Shown piece after piece: positions 1 to 8,255 of a DNA stretch of 64,000 nt. Origin of the DNA: Ruminococcaceae bacterium AM07-15 (GTDB lineage: Bacteria > Bacillota > Clostridia > Oscillospirales > Butyricicoccaceae); the NCBI GenBank assembly GCA_003477405.1, contig QUDE01000002.1, positions 1 through 64,000 on the forward strand. The letters are read 5' to 3'. Under the pieces are notes generated by a model. It was given only the letters and a program-made list of their open reading frames with translations. It was not told the DNA's origin and did not search any database. The first letter of the stretch is position 1. Each line of letters begins with the position of its first letter. The position numbers were made by a program, and so were the translations under genes.

Positions 1-102
1 GAAAGGAGTAAGGCCCCACAAAGACTATGTGGTTGATAGGTCAGAGATGTAAGTGCAGTAATGCATTCAGTCGACTGATACTAATAGGCCGAGGGCTTGA
101 CC
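1..102 (+). rRNA. rrl: 23S ribosomal RNA, 3' end
   Basis: The window opens inside the last domain of 23S rRNA. The conserved tail (GACTGATACTAATAGGCC then GAGGGCTTGACC) is present and ends near base 102. The 5' part lies upstream of the window. It is followed by a short spacer and 5S rRNA in the usual 23S-5S order. Confidence 0.95.
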
Positions 103-191
103 TAAATATTGGGCAACCTCGTTTCCGAATTTCCTTCCTTGTTCAGTTTTCATTGTGCTTTTGCCAATGAAAGCACAATAAAGAAATACGA

Positions 192-309
192 AGTAAGTGC
201 CGATGACCGGGAGGGCCCACCTGTTCCAATTTCGAACACAGAAGTTAAGCTCACGAGTGCCGAAGATACTTGGCTGGCGACGGCCTGGGAAAATAGGTCG
301 GTGCTTACT
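192..309 (+). rRNA. rrf: 5S ribosomal RNA
   Basis: The terminal helix AGTAAG (192-197) pairs with CTTACT (304-309). Between the arms lie the typical 5S landmarks: the CACCTGTTCC block, the CGAACACAGAAGTTAAGC loop and the GAAAATAGG segment before the 3' strand. The length of about 118 nt is normal. Confidence 0.93.
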
Positions 310-320
310 CCGTATTATAT

Positions 321-396
321 TCCTCCTTAGCTCAGTCGGTAGAGCATGCGGCTGTTAACCGCAGGGTCGTCTGTTCGAGCCAGACAGGAGGAGCCA
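321..396 (+). tRNA. tRNA-Asn (GTT)
   Basis: Acceptor TCCTCCT (321-327) pairs with AGGAGGA (386-392), with discriminator G and an encoded CCA (394-396). The anticodon stem TGCGG/CCGCA encloses loop CTGTTAA, giving anticodon GTT. The T-arm has the standard GTTCGAG-type loop. It lies 11 bases after the 5S gene and is probably co-transcribed with the rRNA. Confidence 0.95.
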
Positions 397-402
397 AGAG
401 CG

Positions 403-433
403 AAAGCCGCCGCAGAAATGCGGCGGCTTTTTC
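403..433 (+). terminator. Hairpin between tRNA-Asn and tRNA-Met
   Basis: AAAGCCGCCGCA and TGCGGCGGCTTT form a 12-bp stem with a GAAA loop, followed by a short T run. Its position between two tRNA genes suggests partial termination or a processing signal of the rRNA-tRNA transcript. Confidence 0.7.
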
Positions 434-440
434 CATAGCA

Positions 441-517
441 GGGCCTTTAGCTCAGTTGGTTAGAGCATCCGGCTCATAACCGGACGGTCCCGGGTTCGAG
501 TCCCTGAAGGCCCACCA
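441..517 (+). tRNA. tRNA-Met (CAT)
   Basis: Acceptor GGGCCTT pairs with AAGGCCC (507-513), with discriminator A and encoded CCA (515-517). The anticodon stem TCCGG/CCGGA encloses loop CTCATAA, giving anticodon CAT. The overall sequence fits elongator tRNA-Met of Clostridia. CAT can also belong to tRNA-Ile2 after lysidine modification, which is less likely here. Confidence 0.9.
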
Positions 518-523
518 GATATT

Positions 524-552
524 AAAAGACACGCCATCTGGCGTGTCTTTTG
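524..552 (+). terminator. Rho-independent terminator after tRNA-Met
   Basis: AAAAGACACGCC (524-535) and GGCGTGTCTTTT (540-551) form a perfect 12-bp stem with an ATCT loop. It ends the rRNA-tRNA transcription unit. Confidence 0.85.
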
Positions 553-606
553 GTATATACTAGAGAATGGGGAACTGACCGAGAGATAAGAACAGAACTT
601 TGGCCC

Positions 607-635
607 TTGTGCAGGGAAAAGCAATATGATAAGAT
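607..635 (+). promoter_or_regulatory. Sigma-A-type promoter for the DUF1576 gene
   Basis: TTGTGC (607-612), a 17-bp spacer and TAAGAT (630-635), placed 36 bases before the start codon. Confidence 0.5.
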
Positions 636-670
636 AGAAAAACAAGTAACGCGCGGAGAAGGGGGCTTGC

Positions 671-1945
671 ATGAAAATCACATTCCGATATTCCCAAGAT
701 CGTTCCAGTGATTATGTTTTTTCCACTTTGCTGTTTTTTGCGTTTTCCATGATAGTCTTCGCCTTCCTGATGGATTCGCCTGTGGCCGTCATGAAAGGGA
801 TGGGGGAGATCCTGACCCAGCCGGCCGCTTTGATCACCGACTATATCGGTATTGCGTCCATTGGGGCGGCCTTTTGCAACGCAGCATTGGTCATGGCCTT
901 TTCGGCCCTGTTGCTGCAGGCGCTGAAGCTGCCTTTCGCCGGCATGAGCATCAGCTGCTGTTTCCTGATGGCAGGGTTTTCCCTATTCGGGAAAAATTTG
1001 CTGAATATTCTGCCCATTCTGCTGGGTGCTTTCTGCTATTCTCTGTATCGCAGGGAACACCTGGCCCGGTATATTTATATCGCTTTGTTTGGTACCACTT
1101 TGTCGCCCATTGTCACCGAAATGGCTTTGTTGGCCAGAGAGTGGCCTGCATTGCCTCGCATGGTTTTCCCTACTCTGGTAGGCCTTCTGATCGGCTTTGT
1201 GCTGCCTTCCATTGCGGCCTATACCATGCGTGTTCATCAGGGGTATAATCTCTACAATGTGGGCTTTGCGGCGGGCCTTGTGGGTATGGTACTGGTGTCG
1301 CTGCTTCGTTCCTTCGGAAATGATTTCCCCTCCCGTCTGGTGTGGAGCGAAGGCAACAATCTGTCGCTCGGCCTGTATCTGCTGGTGATGTTTCTTTTGA
1401 TGATCGGTACGGGTTGGTATTACAATGGCCGCAATTTCCGGGGATTGTGGAGACTCACCCGTCACTCGGGGCGTGCCATTGCGGATTTTGTCATGATGGA
1501 CGGTTACCCAGTGACCTTGATGAATATGGGCGTGGTAGGTCTTTTTGCCACAGGCTATGTGCTTTTGGTGGGCGGACAGCTCAATGGCCCTACCATCGGC
1601 GGCATCCTGACGATTGTGGGCTTTGGCGCCTTTGGCAAGCATATGCGCAACATCTTCTGGGTGATGATGGGCGTGGTGATCAGTTCCTGGTGCATGGTAT
1701 GGGACCTGACCGAACCGGCCGTTATGCTGGCCGCGCTGTTTTCCACTGGTCTGGCTCCCATTGCCGGTCATTTCGGGCCGATATGGGGCATGATCGCCGG
1801 CGCTATCCACGCTTCTGTGGTGCTCAATGTGGGGGTGCTTCACGGGGGATTGAATTTGTATAACAATGGGTTTTCAGCGGGTTTGGTGTGCATTGTGCTG
1901 CTGCCCCTGATCCAGGCAATAAGGAGAGAGAAGGAACATGAGTGA
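671..1945 (+). CDS. DUF1576 family integral membrane protein
   Basis: A 424-residue protein with about ten hydrophobic segments, matching the DUF1576 family of Firmicutes membrane proteins, whose function is unknown. It shows an internal duplication. An FGKxxxNI motif followed by an H-x-G-x-N-L-Y-N-x-G-F-x-A-G-L-V motif occurs near residues 106-205 and again near 324-406, which suggests an inverted-repeat transporter-like fold. The start is set by GGAGAAGGGGG upstream. The last bases overlap the next gene, so the two are translationally coupled. Confidence 0.85.
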   Translation: MKITFRYSQDRSSDYVFSTLLFFAFSMIVFAFLMDSPVAVMKGMGEILTQPAALITDYIGIASIGAAFCNAALVMAFSALLLQALKLPFAGMSISCCFLMAGFSLFGKNLLNILPILLGAFCYSLYRREHLARYIYIALFGTTLSPIVTEMALLAREWPALPRMVFPTLVGLLIGFVLPSIAAYTMRVHQGYNLYNVGFAAGLVGMVLVSLLRSFGNDFPSRLVWSEGNNLSLGLYLLVMFLLMIGTGWYYNGRNFRGLWRLTRHSGRAIADFVMMDGYPVTLMNMGVVGLFATGYVLLVGGQLNGPTIGGILTIVGFGAFGKHMRNIFWVMMGVVISSWCMVWDLTEPAVMLAALFSTGLAPIAGHFGPIWGMIAGAIHASVVLNVGVLHGGLNLYNNGFSAGLVCIVLLPLIQAIRREKEHE

Positions 1946-2294
1946 AATGCGGCAAAAAATCGGCCGGATCATCGATGAATTGATTATTTTTCAGTTCAAT
2001 GCCGGAGCCGAGGATATTCATATGGATCTGCACCGCCGTCCCGATGGGATGGAAATCTGCTTTACCAGCCAGTGCAGCGATCATCAGGATATGGAAAAGC
2101 AGGTGGATCGGTTGAACCGCTATTTGAAGGTGGGACGCAATGAGGCCATTGAGGCCTATTTCTGGGGGCTGGCCGGAGAAGATGAAGACTGCCACAATTC
2201 CGAATTGCAGCTCATTGGACAGATGGTGGACCAGGCCGACGCACGGCTGGAAAATGGCCAGTTGATCATTAAAGTATTCCGGAAAAACGATTAA
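1938..2294 (+). CDS. Hypothetical protein coupled to the DUF1576 gene
   Basis: 118 residues, soluble and acidic, with no recognised catalytic motif. It overlaps the end of the DUF1576 gene by 8 bases and shares its transcript, so it may be a cytoplasmic partner of that membrane protein. Its ribosome site GGAGAG lies inside the upstream gene. The predicted mix of a long N-terminal helix and strands is compatible with a small regulatory domain. I do not recognise a family. Confidence 0.75.
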   Translation: MSEMRQKIGRIIDELIIFQFNAGAEDIHMDLHRRPDGMEICFTSQCSDHQDMEKQVDRLNRYLKVGRNEAIEAYFWGLAGEDEDCHNSELQLIGQMVDQADARLENGQLIIKVFRKND

Positions 2295-2300
2295 AAGAAA

Positions 2301-2336
2301 AACAGGGACGATCGTGAGATCGTCCCTGTTTTTTTG
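2301..2336 (+). terminator. Rho-independent terminator
   Basis: AACAGGGACGATC pairs with GATCGTCCCTGTT around a GTGA loop and is followed by seven T. It closes the DUF1576 operon and faces the end of the convergent MATE gene. Confidence 0.9.
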
Positions 2337-2343
2337 CGGCTTA

Positions 2344-3714
2344 TCAGGAAAGGGAAGGGCGTTGTTCTTTCTTTTTGGCCATATGGCGGAAAAAGATCAG
2401 GATCAGAGCAAACAGCACGACTCCCCGGAGAATACTGGTGATGGAAATGCTCCACCAGATGCCATTGAGCCCCAGTGCTGTGCGGGAAAGGACCATGGCC
2501 AGAGGGATACGGGAAGTTACGAGAAGCGTGGAGGCCAGGGAAGGGGGCAGGGTGTGACCGAATCCGGCGAAAGCACCGGCGGTGATGATGTCCACACACA
2601 TGGGCATCTGAGAGACACCCAGGATCACCAGATAATCCACGCCCAAAGGCAAGACAGATTCCTGAGGGATGAAGATGCGGAAAATAGGGGCAGCGCAGAA
2701 AATCAGCAAAAGGGAAGAGATGATCCCCCAGCCCACAATGGTGATAAGACTGGTCCAGTAGCCTTTTTTTGCCCGCTGGAGGTTGCCTGCGCCATAGTTT
2801 TGACCCACAAAGGAGCTGACAGCGGCAGAAAAACCATCGGCCGTCATCCAGGAGATACTTTCAATCTGGCTGCCCACTTTTTGCACGGCCACCGCCGCAT
2901 CGCCCCAGGGGGCAATCAACCGGGCAATGACCATGGACACCAGAGTAAAGAGCATACTCTGCATGGCAGAAGGCAGGCCGATGCGCAGCAGTTCCCGCAG
3001 AAGGGGAAGTTCCGGCCGGCGGCGTATCTGCACATGGCAGAACAGATGGGTATCCCGGCGGGCGTAGAGAAGAAAGATCACAACCACCAGCATCTGTGCC
3101 AGAACAGTGGCGGCCGCGGCGCCGCCTACGCCCATGGCGGGAATGGGGCCCAGGCCGAAGATCAGCAGAGGATCCAGCACAATGTTGAGCAAAAGCCCCA
3201 ATACCGTGGCGATAAACGGGGTTTTGCTGTTGCCCGTGGCAGTGATCAGCCCGGTAAACACCAAAAGGGTCACTGAGGAAACAATGCCCAGGGAGACTAC
3301 CACCAGATAGGTGCGGGCATCCCGCACCACCGTGGGATCGTTCAGGTTAAAAAAGCCGATCAAGGGTTTGTTGAAAACCAGCATAATCAGGGTAAAAATG
3401 GTGGAGAGCAAAAGTCCCAACTGGAGGGAATTCTGAGCAAATCGCCCGGCCAATGGAGCATCTCCGGCCCCCAGGCTCTGGGCTACTTTCACCTGGCCGC
3501 CCATGCGGGCCAGCACGGCAATTCCCTGGGACAGCCACATATACATACCGGCCGCACCCACGGCAGCGACTGCTCCCGGTCCTACCCGGCCGATCCAGAT
3601 CATATCGGTCATGTTATAGGCCATGTTGACAAGAGAAGTGGCCATGATGGGCAGAGCCAGTCTGGTGAGAGAAGAAAGAATATTCCCCTCTAGAAGATTC
3701 ACACGCTTTGACAT
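2344..3714 (-). CDS. MATE family efflux transporter
   Basis: 456 residues with about twelve membrane segments in two homologous halves, typical of MATE (NorM/DinF-type) cation-coupled drug or metabolite exporters. The N-terminal LLEGNILSSLTRLALPIM region is the usual MATE entry motif. The start is placed at MSKRVNLL because GGAGGAAACC stands directly before it. An upstream in-frame ATG (3777) would add 21 residues that do not match the family. The substrate cannot be read from sequence. Confidence 0.93.
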   Translation of the reverse strand: MSKRVNLLEGNILSSLTRLALPIMATSLVNMAYNMTDMIWIGRVGPGAVAAVGAAGMYMWLSQGIAVLARMGGQVKVAQSLGAGDAPLAGRFAQNSLQLGLLLSTIFTLIMLVFNKPLIGFFNLNDPTVVRDARTYLVVVSLGIVSSVTLLVFTGLITATGNSKTPFIATVLGLLLNIVLDPLLIFGLGPIPAMGVGGAAAATVLAQMLVVVIFLLYARRDTHLFCHVQIRRRPELPLLRELLRIGLPSAMQSMLFTLVSMVIARLIAPWGDAAVAVQKVGSQIESISWMTADGFSAAVSSFVGQNYGAGNLQRAKKGYWTSLITIVGWGIISSLLLIFCAAPIFRIFIPQESVLPLGVDYLVILGVSQMPMCVDIITAGAFAGFGHTLPPSLASTLLVTSRIPLAMVLSRTALGLNGIWWSISITSILRGVVLFALILIFFRHMAKKKEQRPSLS

Positions 3715-3759
3715 GGTTTCCTCCAAAAAGTGAAATTTCGGTGAACACCGACAATGGAT

Positions 3760-3788
3760 AGTATATCCTGTCTGCATTCTTTTGGCAA
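3760..3788 (-). promoter_or_regulatory. Promoter of the MATE gene
   Basis: On the minus strand: TTGCCA, a 17-bp spacer, then TATACT, 46 bases before the start codon. Confidence 0.7.
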
Positions 3789-3819
3789 GAGTGGAAGGAA
3801 GGAGGAGAGGGGAAAGGGC

Positions 3820-3848
3820 TTGCGCTGACAGGGGAATTCTGATATACT
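3820..3848 (+). promoter_or_regulatory. Promoter of the lipoprotein gene
   Basis: TTGCGC (3820-3825), a 17-bp spacer and TATACT (3843-3848), 49 bases upstream of the start codon. Confidence 0.7.
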
Positions 3849-3897
3849 ATACCCCGGCGTATTGCCAAAATAAAGAGAAAGGGAATGGGAAAAGAGA

Positions 3898-4512
3898 ATG
3901 AATAGCATGAAGCTGAAAAGACTGGCTGCATTGTTGCTGGCGGCCGGTATGGTTCTGACCCTGGCAGGCTGTAATAAGGATGACGCCGGTACCGATGATA
4001 AGGGCACAAACAGCAGCCAGACAGGGGAAAAGGATACCGATTCTAAGAACGAAAACAACGAAGAGCAGAACAACGAAGAGGACGACAAGCAGGATACCGG
4101 CAGCGAAACTCTGACAGAAGAGGAATACAAGGCCAAGATCACAGAGATCGGCAACAAGGTGGGCGAGCTGACTCAGGATGTCACTGCTGCTCAGAGCCAG
4201 GCCACCGAAGATCCTCAGGGTGCTTTGGCCAGCCTGACCGAGACAGTCAACCAGATGCGGCCTCTGTATGAAGAGCTGGCCAACCTGCCTGCTCCGGAAG
4301 TCTTTGCCGAGGCCCAGGCCAAGATCAAGGAAGGTTCTGAAGCCAGCATCGAGATCCTGGATCTGACTCTGGAGATGATGGAACTGGCTTCCAACCCCGA
4401 CACCATGGAAGAGGCTCAGGAAAAGATGACAGAGCTGACCGAGAAGATGAATTCTTACTCCGATCAGGCCAGCAAGCTCACCGAAGGCCTGACCGAAGTG
4501 TTGGGTTCGTAA
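3898..4512 (+). CDS. Secreted lipoprotein with coiled-coil region
   Basis: 204 residues. Residues 1-24 form a lipoprotein signal peptide ending in the lipobox LAGC, with Cys25 as the predicted lipid-anchor site. A low-complexity linker rich in Asp, Asn, Glu and Ser follows (26-75). The rest is highly charged, helical and probably coiled-coil. No enzymatic motif is seen and I do not recognise a family. A second ATG three codons in (3907) is an alternative start. The gene is monocistronic, with its own promoter and terminator. Confidence 0.8.
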   Translation: MNSMKLKRLAALLLAAGMVLTLAGCNKDDAGTDDKGTNSSQTGEKDTDSKNENNEEQNNEEDDKQDTGSETLTEEEYKAKITEIGNKVGELTQDVTAAQSQATEDPQGALASLTETVNQMRPLYEELANLPAPEVFAEAQAKIKEGSEASIEILDLTLEMMELASNPDTMEEAQEKMTELTEKMNSYSDQASKLTEGLTEVLGS

Positions 4513-4522
4513 CAAAACATAC

Positions 4523-4558
4523 AAAAAAGAGCCGGACAATCTGTCCCGGCTCTTTTTT
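4523..4558. terminator. Bidirectional terminator
   Basis: AAAAAAGAGCCGG and CCGGCTCTTTTTT flank a 10-base loop. It lies between the convergent lipoprotein and mutY genes and has T runs on both strands. Confidence 0.85.
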
Positions 4559-4567
4559 ATTTTGCTT

Positions 4568-5638
4568 TCAGTCACTTTTTTTCAAGATCCATTGGGTAAA
4601 GGGGCGGAAAGCCGAGGGGAGAGCATAATCACCGGCCAGCTGGTGTGGTGTGATCCAGGTGCAGTCTTTGGGTGGGGAAAAGGATTTGCAATTCACTTCC
4701 CAGCCAGTCATCTGCCATTCCACATGGGAAAAAATATGGGTATGTTGTCCAATGGCTTCCAAGGCCAGGGGCACAATTCCCCGCTGGGATAGGTTTTCCT
4801 GGATCTGTTCCGCAGAAAGGACCTCATCCACGCCGGGAAATTCCCACAGAGAGGAGAGTAAGCCTTTGGCCGGCCGTTTGCGCACCAGCACCTGCTGCCC
4901 ATCCCACAGAAGCAATACGGTACGCTCCACCTTCCGACGGGGCTTTTTGGCCGCTTTTACCGGCAGAGACATTTCCACCCCTTGGGCCCGGCCGCGACAC
5001 AGGGAAAGGAGGGGACAGGTGAGACACAGAGGCTGCCCATTGGGCAGGCAGACGGTGGCCCCCAGTTCCATCAGAGCCTGGTTGAAATCGCCAGGCCGGT
5101 CCGGAGGGATCACCTGAGCCACCTGTTGCCGCAGTCTTTTTTTCACAGCGGTATCGGAGACGCAGTCAAAGCTGGCCAGAAGGCGGGAGATCACACGCAG
5201 CACATTGCCGTCCACGGCGGGAACGGGCTGCCCATAGGCGATGGAAGCAATGGCCCCCGAAGAATAGTCCCCGATGCCCGGCAGCTTTTGCAGCAAAAGG
5301 GGATCGGAAGGCAACTGTCCGTCAAACTCTTCCAGCACCATCCTGGCGGCTTTTTGCAGATTGCGCACACGGCTGTAATACCCCAATCCTTCCCACAGCT
5401 TGAGAAGCTGCTCTTCCGGAGCCTGAGCCAGACTTTCAATGGTGGGAAGAGCCTCCATAAATCGGGTGAAATAGGGAAGGGCGGCTTCTACCCGGGTTTG
5501 CTGCAGCATGATCTCCGATACCCATACACGGTAGGGAGTGGGCTGGCTGCGCCAGGGCAGCACCCGGGCCCCCTGGTCATACCAGTGGAGCAGCGGGGCG
5601 GGGACGGCCAAAAGAAGATTGTCTTGGGAGTTGCTCAT
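4568..5638 (-). CDS. mutY: A/G-specific adenine DNA glycosylase MutY
   Basis: 356 residues. It removes adenine mispaired with 8-oxoguanine. The N-terminal HhH-GPD domain (about 15-220) carries catalytic Glu42 in EIMLQQT, the hairpin LPGIGDYSSGAI (119-130) and catalytic Asp143 in AVDGNV. The Fe-S cluster cysteines are spaced C-x7-C-x2-C-x5-C; the usual first gap is six, so this loop is one residue longer. A MutT-like C-terminal domain (about 235-350) recognises the oxidised guanine. The start overlaps the preceding gene by 4 bases, so the two are co-transcribed. Confidence 0.95.
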   Translation of the reverse strand: MSNSQDNLLLAVPAPLLHWYDQGARVLPWRSQPTPYRVWVSEIMLQQTRVEAALPYFTRFMEALPTIESLAQAPEEQLLKLWEGLGYYSRVRNLQKAARMVLEEFDGQLPSDPLLLQKLPGIGDYSSGAIASIAYGQPVPAVDGNVLRVISRLLASFDCVSDTAVKKRLRQQVAQVIPPDRPGDFNQALMELGATVCLPNGQPLCLTCPLLSLCRGRAQGVEMSLPVKAAKKPRRKVERTVLLLWDGQQVLVRKRPAKGLLSSLWEFPGVDEVLSAEQIQENLSQRGIVPLALEAIGQHTHIFSHVEWQMTGWEVNCKSFSPPKDCTWITPHQLAGDYALPSAFRPFTQWILKKSD

Positions 5639-6306
5639 CCGATGGTATTAAAATCGGTGGACAGGTAAGAGCGGACGGTGTTCATGGCTTCCTCTCCGAA
5701 GGCCTGGATAAAATCCTCATCCACTTTATCGACGACCTTTTGGCCTTCTTCCGGATAGATGGCCAGAACATTTTCCCGGTATGTTTTATACACATGGCCG
5801 CAGTGATACTCCCAGGGCATTTTGGCCTGGGAGTTCTGGGGCACATCTTCTCCCAGAGCGGCGTCTTTGAAGACCATATCACAGCAAGGGCTGTCGTGGA
5901 GATAGCTTTTCAGCTCAAAAGTCAGATCGGGATTGAAGCCGCGGACAATGCCCCGGTCGATCTCTTTGCAATAGACCTTGCCACATTCCACCAGGCCCAT
6001 TTCTTCAAAGGTGTCCCGCCAGGCACACAAAAAGCTGCGGGTTTCCTTATCGGGATACACACCCACTTCTTCCGAACGGCGAGGGAAGGTGGAGGTCCAT
6101 TCCCCATAGGCCATGTAGGACTTGAAATTCAGCTGATGTCCATCCCGCAGAGCGCGCAGAGCCATACGGGCTCCCCGCTGTTCAGCCATCTTTTGGGAGC
6201 ACTTGACAAAGCAGCCGACACCGGCGCAGCCATAGGCCGCTTTCAGGTGTTTGTAAAACAAACCAATGAGGGTAGCATGGGTCTTTTCGTTGAATTTTGT
6301 GTTCAT
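5635..6306 (-). CDS. ATC hydrolase family protein (L-2-amino-thiazoline-4-carboxylate hydrolase-like)
   Basis: 223 residues, cysteine-rich, matching the family named after L-2-amino-thiazoline-4-carboxylic acid hydrolase. Conserved features are the GCAGVGCFVKC cluster near residues 26-36 and a C-terminal MPWEYHCGHVY motif. Many clostridial members have no tested substrate, so the cysteine-precursor hydrolase role is only a family name here. It is preceded by AAGGAGGAG and overlaps mutY by 4 bases as the first gene of a two-gene operon. Confidence 0.8.
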   Translation of the reverse strand: MNTKFNEKTHATLIGLFYKHLKAAYGCAGVGCFVKCSQKMAEQRGARMALRALRDGHQLNFKSYMAYGEWTSTFPRRSEEVGVYPDKETRSFLCAWRDTFEEMGLVECGKVYCKEIDRGIVRGFNPDLTFELKSYLHDSPCCDMVFKDAALGEDVPQNSQAKMPWEYHCGHVYKTYRENVLAIYPEEGQKVVDKVDEDFIQAFGEEAMNTVRSYLSTDFNTIG

Positions 6307-6363
6307 CCCGATCTCCTCCTTATGATTGCCATGTGGAAAAATCCATCTATGGTGGTATAATTA

Positions 6364-6392
6364 TTATAGAATATCTTGACGCACAAAACAAT
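6364..6392 (-). promoter_or_regulatory. Promoter of the ATC hydrolase-mutY operon
   Basis: Minus strand: TTGTTT, a 17-bp spacer, then TATAAT, 58 bases before the start codon. Confidence 0.7.
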
Positions 6393-6454
6393 ATCCATAT
6401 TGGGAAACAAAGCGAAAGCAGCAGAAGCGCCAATGGAGAAAAGAGGTCATTTCA

Positions 6455-7168
6455 ATGGAGCAAGGAATTTTATTGGCAGCGCTGGCCGGGATGGGCGGCA
6501 CTGGATTGGGCGGCCTGATCGCCGTGTTATGGGGCAAAAAATCATTGCCCATACAGGGGCTATTGTATTTTACAGCGGGCATTATGCTGGGCATGGCCTT
6601 TTTTGATCTTCTCCCCGAAGCGGTGGCTCATGGCGCCCTGTGGGTGGTGGCCCTGGGGCTTTTGGGAGGCGGTCTGCTGGTGTGGATTGCCGAGAAGGCC
6701 GAGGCCGGACAGAATGGGGAAAAGCAAGGGCGGATGGTTTCCGCCGGCCTGATGATGCTGGCCGCTTTGATGCTGCACAACCTGCCGGAAGGCTTTGTCA
6801 TCGGCGCAGCTGTGGGAGCTCATGCTTGGGAAAGAGCCGGCCTGATCGCTTTGCACAATGTGCCAGGAGGGATGGCCATGGCCTTTCCGCTGCTCCAGGG
6901 GGGATTTGCCCGGAGTAAAGTGCTTCTTTTGTCGGTGGTATGCGGTTTGCCCTTGGTAGTGGGATCGGTATTGGGGACCTTGGCCGGAGCCATGCCGGAG
7001 GGACTGCTTTCCCTGTGCCTGTCTTTGGCAGCTGGGTCCATGGTCTTTGCCGCAGGTTTTGAGCTGAGTCAGCCGGAGACAAAGAAGGGAAAACTTTGTT
7101 TGCTGTGGCTGCTTTTGGGCCTGGCCCTGGCCTTTGCCTTGAGCGTAGGCCATGCCCATGCCCATTGA
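6455..7168 (+). CDS. ZIP family divalent metal transporter
   Basis: 237 residues, eight predicted membrane helices. The ZIP signature is present: HNLPEGF (residues 108-114, helix 4) and HNVPGG (134-139, helix 5), the two histidine-containing motifs that form the metal site. The protein ends in the histidine-rich tail HAHAH. Zinc uptake is the usual role; iron or manganese are possible. GAAAAGAGG lies 8 bases before the ATG. Confidence 0.9.
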   Translation: MEQGILLAALAGMGGTGLGGLIAVLWGKKSLPIQGLLYFTAGIMLGMAFFDLLPEAVAHGALWVVALGLLGGGLLVWIAEKAEAGQNGEKQGRMVSAGLMMLAALMLHNLPEGFVIGAAVGAHAWERAGLIALHNVPGGMAMAFPLLQGGFARSKVLLLSVVCGLPLVVGSVLGTLAGAMPEGLLSLCLSLAAGSMVFAAGFELSQPETKKGKLCLLWLLLGLALAFALSVGHAHAH

Positions 7169-7238
7169 TTGGATATTTTCCATGTTGCCCTTTACAATGA
7201 TTCCTTGATGCAGTAAAATAATTTTATATTCAAAAGAA

Positions 7239-7266
7239 ATGGCGGAGAAGAAACTTCTCCGCCATC
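7239..7266 (+). terminator. Strong hairpin after the ZIP gene
   Basis: ATGGCGGAGAAG and CTTCTCCGCCAT form a perfect 12-bp stem around AAA, but no T run follows (CTTAAATTT). It may be a weak terminator or a leader structure of the pentapeptide gene that begins 22 bases later. Confidence 0.5.
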
Positions 7267-7287
7267 TTAAATTTCGGGGGAATGAGG

Positions 7288-7890
7288 ATGTTTGAACAAA
7301 AGGAGTACGATAGCCAGGACTTTGCAGGGCTCAAAGAACCGGAACAGCAGGTGGAAGAGCTGAAATTTCACGATTGTCGTTTTGACGGTGGGGATTTTTC
7401 CGAATCGGTGTTCAAAAACTGCAGTTTTGAAAAATGCCGCTTTACCGGGGCCCGATTGGGCGCCTGCCGTTTTGAGCATTGCTCCATTGTCAACTGCACC
7501 TTTCAGTACGCCGGGCTTTTTGCAGCGGTATTTGAAGAGTGCAAGCTGACGGGAACGGTGTTTGTTGGGGCCAATACAGCATCCATTCAGATCATTGGCG
7601 GCGACTGGTCCTATACCGATCTGCGGGAAATGGATTTTTACAAAATGGAACTGGAGAACATCAATTTCCGGGGAGCCGATTTGAACCGGGCCAAACTGGA
7701 GAAATGCCGGATCAAAAACTGCGATTTTGAAGGGGCCATGATCAGCGGCGCCAGTTTCCGGCAATCGGATCTGCGGGACAGCAATCTGGGGGCCACAGAT
7801 ATTCTGGGCGCCGATTTCCGTGGAGCCCGAATCGATGTGCAGCAGGCCATTGACATGGCCCGGGCATTGGGAGCCAAATTCGAGCCATAA
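7288..7890 (+). CDS. Pentapeptide repeat protein
   Basis: 200 residues with repeated A(D/N)LXX-type pentapeptides from about residue 25 to 190 (for example blocks with FKNCSFEKC, GADLNRAKLEKC, GASFRQSDLRDSNLGATDI). These predict a right-handed quadrilateral beta-helix like Qnr/MfpA proteins. No other domain is seen and the target is unknown. The start is taken at MFEQKEY because GGGGGA lies 6 bases upstream; an ATG two codons earlier (7282) sits too close to that ribosome site. It is followed after 24 bases by a thioredoxin-like gene. Confidence 0.85.
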   Translation: MFEQKEYDSQDFAGLKEPEQQVEELKFHDCRFDGGDFSESVFKNCSFEKCRFTGARLGACRFEHCSIVNCTFQYAGLFAAVFEECKLTGTVFVGANTASIQIIGGDWSYTDLREMDFYKMELENINFRGADLNRAKLEKCRIKNCDFEGAMISGASFRQSDLRDSNLGATDILGADFRGARIDVQQAIDMARALGAKFEP

Positions 7891-7914
7891 TAGAAAGAAA
7901 AAGGAGGGAACATC

Positions 7915-8175
7915 TTGAAGGAAGTCATGCTGTTTGTGCTGAAAAACTGCCCTTATTGTGTGGAGGCTCTCCGGTGGCAGGAGGAACTGATGCAGGAATA
8001 CCCGGAATTGCAAAAAATCCCCATCCGTGTGGTGGATGAGAGGAAGGAAGCGGCGCTGGCGGAATCCTATGACTATTATTATGTGCCTTGCTATTTTGTA
8101 GGCGGAGTGAAGATGCACGAGGGCGCGGCCAGCCGGGAGAAAGTGGAGACCGCTTTGCGCAGTGCGCTTTTGTAA
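7915..8175 (+). CDS. Thioredoxin/glutaredoxin-like protein, CPYC active site
   Basis: 86 residues with a short thioredoxin fold. The redox motif C-P-Y-C is at residues 12-15 after a first beta strand, and a cis-Pro region (YVPCYFVGG) is present near residue 60. CPYC is the classical glutaredoxin motif, so thiol-disulfide exchange in the cytoplasm is likely. The TTG start is supported by AAGGAGGG 6 bases upstream. It is probably co-transcribed with the pentapeptide gene. Confidence 0.85.
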   Translation: MKEVMLFVLKNCPYCVEALRWQEELMQEYPELQKIPIRVVDERKEAALAESYDYYYVPCYFVGGVKMHEGAASREKVETALRSALL

Positions 8176-8184
8176 GAAAAGACA

Positions 8185-8213
8185 TTGAAAAATGGTGGGG
8201 GCAGTGCTATAAT
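8185..8213 (+). promoter_or_regulatory. Promoter of the DUF1846 gene
   Basis: TTGAAA, a 17-bp spacer and TATAAT with an extended TGC before the -10. This is close to consensus and lies 43 bases before the ATG. Confidence 0.85.
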
Positions 8214-8255
8214 GTAGAACATTGTTGTAATAAAATGAATATGGGGGTATGATCT

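Noticed and set aside
109..330. 73-codon open frame over the 5S rRNA and tRNA-Asn
   Set aside because: It lies wholly on structural RNA genes.
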